Position numbers and translations under genes: made by a program. From Galdieria partita (Eukaryota > Rhodophyta > Bangiophyceae > Galdieriales > Galdieriaceae), in assembly GCA_025991245.1 (NCBI GenBank), contig BQMJ01000028.1, positions 124,001 to 188,000 of the forward strand: DNA of 64,000 nucleotides, read 5' to 3'. Positions within the stretch are counted from its first letter, which is position 1. The number at the start of each line of letters is the position of its first letter. Under the pieces are notes generated by a model. The model saw only the letters and a list, made by a program, of their open reading frames with translations, ran no database searches and was not told the origin of the DNA. Below are positions 53,401 through 64,000 of the stretch, in pieces.

Positions 53401-54443
53401 ATGAATTCCCCACGTTGCACTTTTGTTGGCTCATTTTTAGTGTCCAAGGGTTTGTCTTTTGGAAAGAGTCATAGTTGTTGGAAACACAGCAACTATTCAA
53501 AATATAACTACTTTCGTCGTCCATTGTCGCATTCAATACTTTTAAAGCAACAAACAAGAACAAGTATGGGTTTATTTGACCAAGTATTCGAAAAGATTGG
53601 AAAACGAGGAGGATATGAGCCTCGTGATAGAGAGGAAGCTATTATTCCTGTGAGTTGTTGTTGACAAGTTGTTGAAAGCCATGTTCACATTCTTGGTTAG
53701 TCTGAAAAGCATTATGTTCTGGGAACTCCACTTTCAGCAAACTTTGAAGAAATGGGATATCAATATGCGTTGTTTGGACTTGGTTGCTTTTGGGGTGCTG
53801 AGCGTAAATTTTGGCAAACAAAAGGAGTTTATTCTACAGCTGTTGGATATGCGTAAGTTTAGTGAGGATATTTTTTTATTTTTCACTGATTATTCGGCAG
53901 AGGAGGAAAGACTAAGAACCCTACTTATGAAGACGTTTGTACAGATCGTACTGGACATGCAGAAGTTGTTCGAGTAGTATATGACCCTAAGAATACTTCT
54001 TATGAACAATTATTGGACGTCTTTTGGGCGAATCATGATCCAACACAATTGAATAGACAAGGCAACGATATAGGAACCCAATATCGCTCTGTTATTTTCT
54101 ATTATAATGATCAGCAGAAGAGATTGGCAGAAGAGACGAAAAGACACTTTCAAGTGAGTTTTTTTGAGAAATATAAATAATTCTGGATGAAAATTTTCTG
54201 TAGGAAATACTTGCAAAGAAAGGTTACGGAAAGATTGTTACGGAAATAATACCTGCTTCAGTATTTTACTTTGCAGAAGACTATGTAAGTTGATAAATAG
54301 CCAACTGTTGCAATATTCTCATACTTTCTCAGCATCAACAGTATTTAGCCAAGAACCCCAATGGCTACTGTGGTTTAGGAGGCACAGGTTGTTATGAACC
54401 TCGACAAGATATCGAATTACCTTCGAATAAGATTGCTTCGTAG
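53401..54443 (+). CDS. msrA: Peptide methionine sulfoxide reductase A
   Basis: MsrA reduces methionine-S-sulfoxide in oxidised proteins. Five exons (introns 53650-53700, 53853-53900, 54154-54203, 54285-54332) give 281 residues. The catalytic GCFWGAE motif, [54 protein letters not shown] and HQQYL are all present, and a C-terminal CG...C pair could supply resolving cysteines. The first exon adds about 80 residues rich in Ser, Lys and aromatic residues with few acids, typical of plastid or mitochondrial import. Protection against oxidation suits a phototroph living in hot acid. Confidence 0.94.
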
Positions 54444-54546
54444 CTTCGCTTTCAGATGAAGAATAAAGAAAATTTCGGTTGATTGCTGAAATCAATCGAT
54501 TTGTGCATCGAATTTGTATCGATTTGTTTTGAGATATATTTGAAGT

Positions 54547-55723
54547 ATGTCAAAGTCTTTATTTCGAGTTGTAGTATTCAGGTATGTATATCGAAATAAG
54601 AGATGAAAGTGCAAATAAATACCTAATAAGTACCAAAAATTATGACCAAACTGGTTTAACCGAAGCTCTTGGAAGTTTTCAAGACGCTGCTCCTATTGCT
54701 TTTCGCTTTCTATCTTCAAGATTATCTCCAAGTACTGCAGAACTGGCCAAAGATGCAGAAGCTGTTTGTGTTTTTGTGAATGATACTGTAAGTAGCGATG
54801 TGCTTGAACAAGCTGTTGTTCTTATAATTGCTTCCTGATTAGGTGAATAGAGAAGTACTCAAAGTTCTACATGACAATGGGATTCAACTGATAGCTTTGC
54901 GTTGTGCAGGCTTTAATAATGTAGATCTGAAAGCAGCTTCAGAATTGGGTATTACTGTAGCTCGAGTGCCTGCCTATTCTCCCAATGCTGTTGGAGAGTT
55001 TGTTGCTGCTCAGTTACTTACCTTGGCCAGAAAGATTCACAAGGCATATAACAGAGTTCGAGAGAACAACTTTGATTTGCAAGGATTGGTTGGAATTGAA
55101 GTTCGAGGAAAGAAAGCTGGTATAGTGGGCACTGGCAAGATTGGCATTGCAACAGCCAAAGTTTTGAAAGGTTTGGGTTTAGAGTTGCTTGGCTTTGATG
55201 TATATCATAACCAAGAATTTATTGAATTGGGCGGTCAGTATCTTTCATTGGATGATTTATTGTCAAAGTCGGATGTTGTAAGTTTACATTGTCCACTGAA
55301 CGAGACTACAAAGCATCTTATTCGTGGTGAGACCATTGCCAAAATGAAGTCTGGAGCTTATCTTATCAATACAAGTCGAGGAGCCCTATTGGATACTCAA
55401 GCGGTATTGGATGCTTTATATTCAGGACATATTGGTGCTTTGGCAATGGATGTTTATGAAGGAGAAGGAGATTTATTCTTTGAAGTAAGTATGTTTTAGG
55501 AATCTTTTCCAATCCATATATGGAACTTGAATAGGATCGTTCGGGTGCCATTGTTCATGATCCATTATTAGCCAAACTTCAAGCCTTGCCAAATGTGTTA
55601 GTAACGGGTCATCAAGCATTTCTTACAGATGTGGCTTTGAGGAATATTTACAATATCACAATCGACAATTTATCCAATTTTTATTATCAAAAGCCTCTCA
55701 AGAATAAGGTCGATCCTAAATAA
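54547..55723 (+). CDS. ldhA: D-lactate dehydrogenase (2-hydroxyacid dehydrogenase family)
   Basis: The enzyme reduces pyruvate to D-lactate with NADH. Four exons (introns 54582-54630, 54788-54842, 55485-55534) give 340 residues, matching bacterial LdhA (329) nearly end to end. The first exon is only 35 bp and joins to give VVVFSTKNYDQT. Other blocks are CVFVND, IALRCAGFNNVDL, VARVPAYSPNAVGEF, the NAD-binding GIVGTGKIG, SLHCPLN, NTSRGAL with the catalytic Arg, MDVYEGEGDLFFED with the Glu, and TGHQAFLT with the catalytic His. No targeting peptide is present, so it is probably cytosolic. Its close fit to bacterial LdhA raises the possibility of ancient transfer, followed by intron gain. Confidence 0.93.
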
Positions 55724-55751
55724 AGACTCGTTTTCAAATAAGTAAAACTTT

Positions 55752-57865
55752 TCAAATTTTCTCCAATTGAGGTAAATACTGTTCTCTTTGTATAGGAATC
55801 ATTACAATCTTCCACAACTCCATGAACCAACAAGCATCCTATTCCATTTCTTACGATTCCATTTCTTATCAACCAAAATCAACTAACCTCTTTATCATTG
55901 CAAAGTAGTTTAGCTTTACTCAATTGCACCAAGTGATGAATACTCCAACGCAATAACTCCTACAATACTTTACAACTAGAAAAGAGTATTAGGGAATGTA
56001 CTTACTTTGTTAGTAATCATAAAATAAAATGACTCTCTTTTAAGCAAATATTCCAAAGTCTTCTTAATCGACTCAAAGGAACTTTGTAATGGCTCCAACC
56101 AGTATTTCAGAGTATTCTGTACTGTAGGAACTGAACAACTGTGAGCAACAGATTCAACTATCTCATCATAAAATACTGAATACTGTATCTTGTGGATAAA
56201 GCTACAAGTTGCCAATGCTGAGAATCGTATTTCATAAGCTAAAGGATGAATAAATAGAGGATCTCCTTCATCTTGTGATGAACTCAACCTGCTCCATAAC
56301 AAATGTTTCCGTTGTTGTTCCCATTCCCATAAGAGACAACTAGTACGATATAGTTTGCTGCACAGTATAATCCAATTCTCCCATAGTTGTCTTTGTTGTT
56401 CACTTTTCCAACATAATGAAGAAGAAGAATGCATCATAATGCCTGACCAACATTCATAAAGACTACCAAGTACAAAGTAAACTGCTGAATATTCACTCGA
56501 ATCATACAAATCACAATCAAACCCTAATAAGAGATGTTGAATGGAAATCAGATAACCCAATTCTTCTATAAACAAAGATAAGGAATTGTCTACTTCTTCT
56601 GATAAGGATGGGGTGCTTTCCTTCCTTCCTATCGATTGCGCATATAATTGTTCGATATGACTCAATAAATTGAGCAATTTTCTACGTTGTTTTCCTCGAT
56701 TGAGACATAATATATGAAATATATCTTGAATAACATAATCTAATCGATGAATAATATAATTCACTTTAGATATCGAATCTAAACCCCAATCTTTGATATG
56801 AGATTGCCACACTTTCCATCCCATATTCTTTAACCAAGTAACAATACTCCAAGATTTTCTCATATTGCTACAACGACTATAAAGTAGAGAACGAGTAATA
56901 ATATGACGTCTGGAACGATTAAAATGGAAAATATTACACAACAATGGAAAGAGATGATCCCAAGTCTCCATTTGTATGGCATATTTTTGTATAAAATCAA
57001 TCATTTCTCCCAATTCTGTCAATAAATATTCAAGTTTCTGTAAAGCCTCTGTGAATGTATAAGGAGTTGTATTTCGAGGAATTTCATTATAAGAGATTTG
57101 AAGACAAACATCAAAACCAACGACAATGTCCATAGAGTCGACGTTCGATGCATTCACTGAAATATCTTTAAGTGTTTTCTTTGCTGCAATAATGTCTTGC
57201 ATAGACTGTTCTAAAGAGTGAGTCAAGTTGGAATCTTCTAAAAATTTGCAAAGATGATAAAATAGCTGTAAAGGCTTATTCCATCCACTAGGTTCCTTCC
57301 AAGAAGACTCTATGTACTGTTGTGCCAGTAAATAATCTGCTTCCATATCACTCCAAACGATAGAATCCAAAAGTGGTCGACTCAACACAAAGTCTTCTTC
57401 TTCTACAACTTGTGCATCTATAATACATTGGTCAACAGATTGACAAGCTTTGACTGCCATTAACAGAAAGTTCTTCAATTTCAAGTTATTCAAGGAGTTC
57501 AACTGTCGGAGATATATGCACGAGTATACAGTTTGAAAAAAACTCTGTCCATCCAGCCAACTTGTAAAATAAGCAATGAACTGATACATCAAAGAAACTA
57601 ATTGATTGTCATCAAGTTTCTCACAAGGTATCCAGTTTTGGCTTTCTTCACAAGTCTCTTTTACTCTTGAAGCTAATGGTTTATCAAAGAAAGGGTCACC
57701 CACGAGAACAGCAGTAAGGGTTTTCTGTAAAGAGAAATCGTTGGAATGTATCATTTCACCTATTTTCAGTTGTTTGGCAGCTTTTACAAACATTTCAGTT
57801 ACATCTTTTAGCACAGTTGACTGGTTAGAAATCGACTCAACGCAAGTAGAGTTTGTTTCTTTCAT
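55752..57865 (-). CDS. NAA35: NatC N-terminal acetyltransferase auxiliary subunit (NAA35/MAK10)
   Basis: NAA35 anchors the NatC complex, which acetylates N-termini such as Met-Leu and Met-Phe, to the ribosome. Three exons (introns 55960-56005, 55839-55887) give about 672 residues against about 725 in humans. Matching blocks are the N-terminal DVTEMFVKAAKQLKIGEMIH, WLDGQSFFQTVYSCIYL, VEEEDF, and a late LLLGFDCDLYDSSEYSAVYF. The protein is helical with no catalytic motif, as expected for the scaffold. The last two exons are short and inferred from frame and splice consensus. Its ATG lies 35 bp from the divergent NDUFA1 ATG. Confidence 0.78.
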
Positions 57866-57900
57866 TGGGTGAAAGCGAATTGTTGTTTGTGGGAAGAGTA
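57866..57900. promoter_or_regulatory. Very short head-to-head interval (NAA35 and NDUFA1)
   Basis: Only 35 bp separate the two divergent start codons. Any core promoter must serve both directions or lie partly within coding sequence. Confidence 0.5.
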
Positions 57901-58144
57901 ATGGCTTGGGTTGAAAGCCTTATTCCTATGGGCATTATATGTCTTTCTATAGCGTCGATTGGGTACCTAGAGGGTGTGGTACATCGTGCCTTTCATTATG
58001 GAAGAGTAAGTTGTAAAGACTTTGCCAGAGTACAATAACTCAAGTTGCTGTTAGAATAAACGTGTTGGCACAGACGATTGGGATCGATGTATGGATAGCA
58101 GAGATGAACGTTTGATAGAATATTCGAGAAGAGCACAAAAGTAA
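57901..58144 (+). CDS. NDUFA1: Mitochondrial complex I subunit NDUFA1 (MWFE)
   Basis: NDUFA1 is a small single-pass accessory subunit of NADH:ubiquinone oxidoreductase. Two exons (intron 58006-58054) give only 64 residues, like plant MWFE (about 65). The N-terminus WVESLIPMGIICLSIASIGY forms the transmembrane helix, followed by the family-like VHRAFHYGRNKRVG, then DDWDRCMDSRDERL, which corresponds to the plant DEWDVAMERRDKK. The gene is too short and too interrupted for ORF callers. Topology and length fit very well; the sequence match is short. Confidence 0.8.
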
Positions 58145-58375
58145 AGTGTGTTCCTTTGTAGAATAGACATGTTGCATACTCTCGAAAGTCACAACTTTGC
58201 AAAAATGGTTACACTCTTATATGAAACTTAACAATAACTGTTATGAAGTCTATGCTCTCTCATAGGTAATATTTCCACAGCAGCTACAGATATCTTCTCA
58301 CAAAGGCATAATTCTAAAAAAGTGTGCTTGAAAAGACAATCAGCTTGACTTGTTGATAATAGAAAATATTGTCTT

Positions 58376-59275
58376 CTATTGGAAAATATCTGCAAGTTGT
58401 TCCAATATGACAATGGGTTTGTTCGTTTTTGAAGAAAAGCCACCAGAGCCAATATATACAAGACGCTGAATAAAACGCTCCAAGTCAACAATAACAGAAG
58501 GATTGCTGTCTATGTGCATATGAGGTTCCAATTGTCTATCCAAGTCAGCAATCTCAAAGTAAAATACAAAGTAAACTATATACCTCACAATGGCTGTAGT
58601 TCCTTGTAAAGTTTCACAAAATAATACTTTTGCTGGATGCAAGCCAGATTGAAAGGTTCCTGTCACTTCAAGTGCTTTTCTACAACTGATTTCTTCCTCA
58701 TCACTGTTTACTCTTATGATCAAAAAAACTTCAAATAGGGATATAAGTTGCAAAAATCCTTGCACATTGTCAGGATCCAACTGCACTTGTTCACCTACAG
58801 AGTTGGAAACTCGTCGAAACAAACAACTCTTTTCTAGGTCCGTTCCTAAAGTTATTCTCGATACACCAACAAAAACATTCTTTAGTTTCCAAGAGCCTAT
58901 ACAAACTATTCACAATAATGGTTGAAGCGTACAACTTGTCTTCCTTACTTGTGGTCCTAGTTGAGAATGGACCACTAGGAACTCCACTTGAAGACTTATT
59001 TCCTGTGTGTGGGAGACAGGAAGATTCTGTTGCATTGACTACTCTACTTGAAGAGGTTGTTGTTTCAATATTTCGACGCTTTCTATTACGAAGAGAAACG
59101 AGCAAAGCCACAGCAGCAACTGCAGCAAATATAATAGAAACACTATGTGATTCTTATCTAACAAACTTTTCTTATAACAACTTTCTACTTACCCATTTTT
59201 ATCCAACAACGAAGACATATAACTAGAAAGCCAAGATATCAGTTTCCACAAAGAGGACCACCCAAACTTTGCCAT
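58376..59275 (-). CDS. PEX22: Peroxin PEX22-like protein
   Basis: PEX22 anchors the ubiquitin-conjugating enzyme PEX4 to the peroxisome and is needed to recycle the import receptor PEX5. Four exons (introns 59143-59192, 58897-58948, 58536-58583) give 249 residues, near Arabidopsis PEX22 (283). The first splice builds one membrane helix (VSIIFAAVAAVALLVSL) followed by a basic stop-transfer segment. The C-terminal domain has the family pattern: GTFQSGLHPAKVLFCET, TAIVRQLEPHMHID and NPSVIVDLERFIQ. The last intron is 48 bp with no in-frame stop, so an ORF reads through it and adds 16 spurious residues. The family is poorly conserved, so this rests on motif spacing and topology. Confidence 0.72.
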
Positions 59276-59413
59276 TCATCCACTCTGATTTTAAAGTCTC
59301 TGCAAGTATATCAATATAAAGATAGATATTAAATGAACGCTTTTGGAATAATCAGTCAATATTCTCTCTATTCTTATATATCTCAACTTCAATCTGTCCA
59401 AAGTATTCTACAA

Positions 59414-60829
59414 TTACTCCCTATTCATTCTCACAAATGTTGCTACAACTCCATAATGATCAGACAACGTATTCGGCAATTGAAAAGAATACATTTCCTT
59501 CTCTTCTTGTGTTATCCGAAATGGTTCAATGAACGTTTTTAAAGTACCCTCGATAGCCGCATTAAGAGTTCCCTTTCTGGGATCGAACAACACATAATCA
59601 ATACATTTCGTACCATCTGTAATAGGATGTCTTCCATGATGACAAAGACTCAACAAATCTTTCAAACAAAGATTATATATCTTATTATCTTGAAAGTATT
59701 GTGCACGTCTTTGTTGTAATAAAGATAATGAAGAAGGAGAATCCTGCAATCTTTCCATCAAGTCTTGATACCAAAAACTATCCGAATCATTTTCCATTGA
59801 AGTTCTTGCATTGATATTCCAATCTCCAGTAATAACTACCGGTCCATCATCATCCACAATATTCCAATGAATAAAGTCTCTCATCTCTTCCAACTGACCA
59901 ATCCGTATTCTCGCATGATAAGACTCGTGTGGATATCCAATACGATCTCCCGCTTGCATATGTGATGAAAAGACATGAAGATATTGAGCTCTCCTTACTA
60001 TCGACTCTTCTTCTTTACAAGTCCTATTATGGCTTTCATTACTCGTTTGGTTAGGAAATGTTCCAGTCAAAGAAATTCGAGCATAGAGACATCCCTTTCC
60101 TACAAAACTATCTACTGTTGAATAAACACAATGTCGATAATTGATATAGTTTGTATAGACAATTGGAAATTTGCTCATAATAGTCACTCCTCCATCAATA
60201 ATACGTGGAGGTATTCTCAAACAATTACGAGGTAAAAAACACTCATATTGAAAACCCAAAAGTTTGCATGCTTCAACAAACGCTTTGCGTCGATTGCAAA
60301 AGGCATCAAACAACTCTTGAAAACAAATAATATCCAGATATCCAATTCTCTTGAGCAACAACAAAAGTCTCTCATCCTTGAAATCCTCACCACTATCTCC
60401 TGCAATACCTGGCGGTCTACAAAAGGCATTATAACTCATCAACCGAATATGAGGTTTACTAGAGATAGTTGATATTGACTGGGTTGCTTCCTTTGCCATT
60501 TGCTGATATTTCAAATAACGACTGGTTGGAAATAAAACTCGCAACCCTATAAACAAACAAAACAACAGAAACAATAGAATGGAACAAAGTAAATAGTAAA
60601 TACTAAAAGAGTAACAAGAGAAATAAATATTTGAAGTTTTAACATATCCCAACCAACGACATATCTTTGGATTATATTCCAAACTGAATACCAAAGAAGA
60701 AGGAAACAAAGCAACCCATACAATAAATTTTCTGGTACCAACACCCAATACAGCACCTTCTCTAGTTTGAGGCATCAAGTATAACCAAAACATACTTGAT
60801 AAATATGACAATATCAACCACTCTAGCAT
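59414..60829 (-). CDS. Neutral sphingomyelinase-like endonuclease/exonuclease/phosphatase protein
   Basis: EEP-fold enzymes of this type cleave sphingomyelin or related phospholipids. The single exon encodes 471 residues. Residues 1-105 hold three or four membrane helices. The EEP domain (about 130-468) shows SYNAF with the metal-site Asn, CFQELFD with the Glu, GGVTIMSKFPI, HMQAG, TGDWNIN with the Asp and Asn pair, CIDYVLF and LSDHYGVVATF with the catalytic His. The domain order is the reverse of mammalian SMPD2, whose helices are C-terminal. Bacterial-type and plant inositol phosphosphingolipid phospholipases are alternatives; substrate is uncertain. Confidence 0.8.
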   Translation of the reverse strand: MLEWLILSYLSSMFWLYLMPQTREGAVLGVGTRKFIVWVALFPSSLVFSLEYNPKICRWLGYVKTSNIYFSCYSFSIYYLLCSILLFLLFCLFIGLRVLFPTSRYLKYQQMAKEATQSISTISSKPHIRLMSYNAFCRPPGIAGDSGEDFKDERLLLLLKRIGYLDIICFQELFDAFCNRRKAFVEACKLLGFQYECFLPRNCLRIPPRIIDGGVTIMSKFPIVYTNYINYRHCVYSTVDSFVGKGCLYARISLTGTFPNQTSNESHNRTCKEEESIVRRAQYLHVFSSHMQAGDRIGYPHESYHARIRIGQLEEMRDFIHWNIVDDDGPVVITGDWNINARTSMENDSDSFWYQDLMERLQDSPSSLSLLQQRRAQYFQDNKIYNLCLKDLLSLCHHGRHPITDGTKCIDYVLFDPRKGTLNAAIEGTLKTFIEPFRITQEEKEMYSFQLPNTLSDHYGVVATFVRMNRE

Positions 60830-60869
60830 TCTTATGACTCGGATTTATTTTCATAAAACATTTACAACT

Positions 60870-62285
60870 TTAACCAAAACTTTTAGAAATGCCAAACTGA
60901 ATTCCAGAGTGAATGCGATCGCCTTGCGTTCGACGTAACACATGACAATAGTTAACTTCCAAACGTCCCAACTGAGTATCAGCAACTATACCTAAACCTA
61001 TTGATATCCTTGTAGTTTCAAACAAGTTCTTCCAAGGAAGTTGTCTTGTAAACACTTGACCTAATAGAGATTGGGATTCCTTCACAGAAGATATGTCTCC
61101 AATAGTAGCAAAAATATGAGCTTTAGGTCTAAATATATTACCCAAAACTCCTTTTACTGGAAGAGGAATACTTAGAGAACTGAATATGGTATAGAAGAGT
61201 TCTCCTCCCAAAGGATCATCCTTTTCATAGGGTCCGACTCCTCGAGTTTGAAAGCCTCTAAAACTGTTAGGTCCTCCCAAGTAAAATCGATCCAAAACAG
61301 TTGATGAATAACTCTTTGGAGTATATAAATAACCCAGCCTACAGGCAATTCCCCAAGAAGCTTCAGTATCTGCAATAGGAATATGTAGTTGAGATTCCAG
61401 TTGTTGTCGAATGTATCGAACATTGCCACCCAATCCAGCCAACTCGGTATGAATATTCAGTAACTTTCCTTCAATAGGTGCTTGAATATTATCTCTTGAG
61501 TCTATCTCATAAGAATGTTTGATAGAAGACTTGAATGAGAAACCAGCTTCTTCTCGGATAGTTGAAGAAGCTGAGGGTTCGGTTACGCTGATTTCTCTCC
61601 ACGCACCCTCATATGAAAAGATTCCCCATGATTGTGGAAATCCAAATGAAGCCACAAAACCGCGACTGACTTCATTATGGGATCGCTGTTTCTCGTTGAA
61701 ATATTGTCGATTCAGATATGCCGAAAAGAAAGTATCACATCCAAAAGCATGCGGTTTGTAAAATTCAGCTATTCCATATCCTCGACCCAAATCTGTTCCT
61801 TCTGTACCAGCTTCCAACCGCAATCTCTCCGCCTTTCCAAAGATATTTCTTAAAGTTGCACACGTTTCTAAGCCAGTTTCGAATCCTTCTCTTTCTACAG
61901 TCGTTCCCAATCGAAGTTGTAAACGTCCCTTTTCTGAAACTGTCACCAAAACATCGGTCTGATCAGGTACCGAAGACTCGTCCAAAAATACGTCCACTCC
62001 TTTGAATATATCCAACTCACGAAGACGTTCTACAGCAATCGACAAATTCTCAATAACCTAAAATATTTCATTTTCAATGAAATTGTTTGTGGTCTTTAGT
62101 TGATTAACAACCTCTCGAAAGTTCTCACCGCCTAAGCAAGGTACAACTAAGGAATGCAAAAAGGACGGATTGGTTCTTCGATATCCTCTTATTTTTAAGG
62201 ATCCAATCTTTAACTTGGATTGAAATAATTCTTCAAGTTTACTTTCTTCTGTAGATGAAGAGTCTTCAAAAGGTGAAGATGACAT
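60870..62285 (-). CDS. SAM50: Outer-membrane beta-barrel assembly protein SAM50 (Omp85 family)
   Basis: SAM50 inserts beta-barrel proteins into the mitochondrial outer membrane. Two exons (intron 62058-62111, a weak GTTGTT donor) give 453 residues, the usual size of SAM50. An acidic N-terminus leads to one POTRA-like domain (LKIGSLKIRGYRRT... FKGVDVFLD), then the 16-strand barrel with RFYLGGPNSFRGFQ, which contains the Omp85 (V/I)RGF/Y loop motif, and a C-terminal beta-signal (SGIQFGISKSFG). The single POTRA and the size favour SAM50 over plastid TOC75, which has three POTRAs. OEP80 is a less likely alternative. It is 55 bp from the divergent NAE1 gene. Confidence 0.83.
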
Positions 62286-62340
62286 ATTTGATAAGCCAAC
62301 TCAAACGCCCCAAAATGCTTTGAAGAGGACATCCGATAGA

Positions 62341-64000
62341 ATGATGGCCGAAAGATATGATCGTCAAATAAGGTAAGTTGTTTTGGGTTTTTACTGAAAG
62401 TTGTTTTGACAACTTATTTCTACAGGTTTTGGGGTGAACATGGTCAAACAGCTCTAAAGAACTGTTCCATCTATTTATTTGATGCTTCAGCAACCGGAAC
62501 AGAAACTTTGAAGAACTTGATCCTTCCTGGAGTGGGAAGCTTTGTAGTGATCGACGATAAGGAAACAAGTTGGAAAGATTTAGGAAGGAACTTTTTTGTG
62601 GATCAAGATGCAGTATTCAATCGCAAGTTTCGTGCAGATACGACTCAACGTTTGTTACAAGAGCTAAACGACGAAGTGCTGGGATTCAGTCAAACAGTAT
62701 CCATAGATTATTTCTTAAAAGAGTATCAACCAGAAGATAGTTTGCTTCCAGTATTTGTTTGTTGCAGTCTTGACGAACAAGTGTTATTGAAAACTTCGGA
62801 GTTTTGTTGGCGCCAACAAATTCCTTTTGTGTATGCAGTTTCTTGTGGACTATTGGGTTTGGTGAGAGTAGCTATTCCAGAACATTGTGTATGGGATGCA
62901 AGAGAAGAGATGGTTGCACAGGAGTTGCGATTATCGGAACCTTTTGAAGAGCTCGAACTATATTGTAACAACTTTCCTTTGGAGAGTTTAGATGATGCCA
63001 ATCATTCCCTGGTTCCATATGCAGTTATTCTAGTTAAAGCCTTTAAAGCCTTTATGGAATCGCATCAAGGTCGTCGACCAGAAACTCGGGAAGATCAGGA
63101 AGCTATTCGTTCTTTGTTAAAAAGTTGGATGAGAACACCAACTGAAGAGAACTTTATGGAAGCCTTGAAGCACTGTCATTTTATTTGGATGAAGTCTTTG
63201 GCAGAACCAAATGAGTCTCTTGAAAGTATTTTGAAGGACTCGAAGACTGAAATGGAAAGCATTCAGCAACAAGTAGATCGAAAGGATCGGAATCTGAAAT
63301 TTTGGATTTTAGTTGCTGCTGTCAAACAATATGTGATGGAAGAAGGACAAGGAAAGTTACCTTTGAAAGGGTAAGCTGAGATATATTTTTCTTTTCATGG
63401 ACTATAAATGAATGAATTCTCTAGTTCAGTACCCGATATGATATCTGATACGGAATCCTTTGTTGGATTACAAAGATTATACAAGAAACGAGCAGAGAAA
63501 GAACATCGGATCATTCATCAACGTGTTGAATATATATGTAAGCAAGTTGGTTTAGAGGAAAACTTTGTTGCCCTTTCAGAAGTTTTCGAGTTTTGCCGGA
63601 ATATTAGATCAATTGCTGTATGTTTTTTGTTTTGACTTTAAAATGTTGTTTGAATATTTGCTTAGGTGATGAGATACTGTTCTATACAAGACGAATTTGG
63701 AAATAATACAGTTTTGAAAGATGCCTTGAATGGTTGTTTGGAAAGGAATGAAGAAGATGCTTACTTTTATATTGCATTTCGTTCATGTTTACAATTTCAT
63801 CATGAACAAGGGCGTTTTCCAGGCCAAGTCATGAATGGCAGTTTGATCTCTAAAGAGCCATCTCTATTAGATTATGAAGAAGATTTTGTTCACGTCGTTC
63901 ATTTGGCTGAAAAATGGTGTGAAAGTTGTGATATTACAAAAACTGAAAGATTGGATGACTACTTAAGAGAAATATGTCGTTATGGAGGTTCAGAATTGCA
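62341..64000 (+). CDS. NAE1: NEDD8-activating enzyme E1 regulatory subunit (NAE1/AXR1), partial
   Basis: NAE1 pairs with UBA3 to activate NEDD8, which then switches on cullin ubiquitin ligases. The gene runs off the right edge; introns at 62373-62425, 63371-63424 and 63618-63665 give at least 495 residues. The start MMAERYDRQIR continues across the first splice into FWGEHGQTAL, the hallmark of the family. ILPGVGSFVVIDD follows, with the fold of the adenylation domain but no catalytic Cys, as expected for this pseudo-catalytic partner. Family blocks continue with SLVPYAVILVKAF. The start codon is set by an upstream in-frame stop with no earlier ATG. The first exon is only 32 bp. Confidence 0.9.

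Overview
This is a nuclear genome window from a unicellular red alga of the Cyanidiophyceae, most likely a Galdieria species. The evidence is extreme compaction (about 42 genes in 64 kb), an AT-leaning base composition, and roughly 60 very short introns, mostly 45-60 bp. Plastid-type genes (release factor 2, a sigma factor, a leucine-pathway enzyme with a targeting extension) sit among ordinary eukaryotic housekeeping genes. The intron density argues against Cyanidioschyzon, which is nearly intronless. Naming the genus is inference from gene architecture and protein family knowledge; no database was searched.

Layout. 1-9.5 kb: edge of an unknown gene, non-phosphorylating GAPDH (GapN), organellar release factor 2, Pol III subunit RPC11 (C11) head to head with an rRNA-processing FYV7-like gene, a TatD-type nuclease, pyruvate kinase and a BRF2-like TFIIB-family factor. 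9.7-20.6 kb: plastid sigma-70 factor, the photomorphogenesis E3 ligase COP1, GET4, serine acetyltransferase and RRP12. 20.7-34.4 kb: TFIP11/STIP splicing factor, a PfkB kinase, a TRAPPII subunit (TRS120/TRAPPC9), a Polo-like kinase and a Pumilio protein. 34.5-45.1 kb: an unrecognised coiled-coil membrane protein, a membrane RING-H2 ligase, a TBC1D15/GYP7-type RabGAP, frataxin, COQ4, an unrecognised four-exon gene, UMP synthase, a secreted Tyr/Pro-rich repeat protein and a sugar transporter. 46-55.7 kb: bZIP factor, UFD1, Pol I/III subunit RPAC1, nucleoside diphosphate kinase, purple acid phosphatase, isopropylmalate isomerase small subunit, MsrA and D-lactate dehydrogenase. 55.7-64 kb: NatC subunit NAA35, complex I subunit NDUFA1, PEX22, a neutral-sphingomyelinase-like enzyme, SAM50 and the regulatory subunit of the NEDD8 E1 (partial).

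The genes are not an operon or a single pathway. Loose themes are RNA polymerase I/III and ribosome production (RPC11, RPAC1, BRF2-like, FYV7-like, RRP12) and ubiquitin-like pathways (COP1, UFD1, NAE1, RING-H2). There is no sign of transposons, viral fossils, CRISPR arrays or rRNA, and I could not identify a tRNA.

The most notable observations concern gene packing and splicing: three GC-AG introns, start codons 11 bp apart, two convergent gene pairs whose stop codons or coding ends overlap, and introns without in-frame stops that an ORF caller would read through. Exon structures were assembled by eye from splice consensus and reading frame, so junctions should be confirmed with transcript data. 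I did not find a convincing wholly new biological system.
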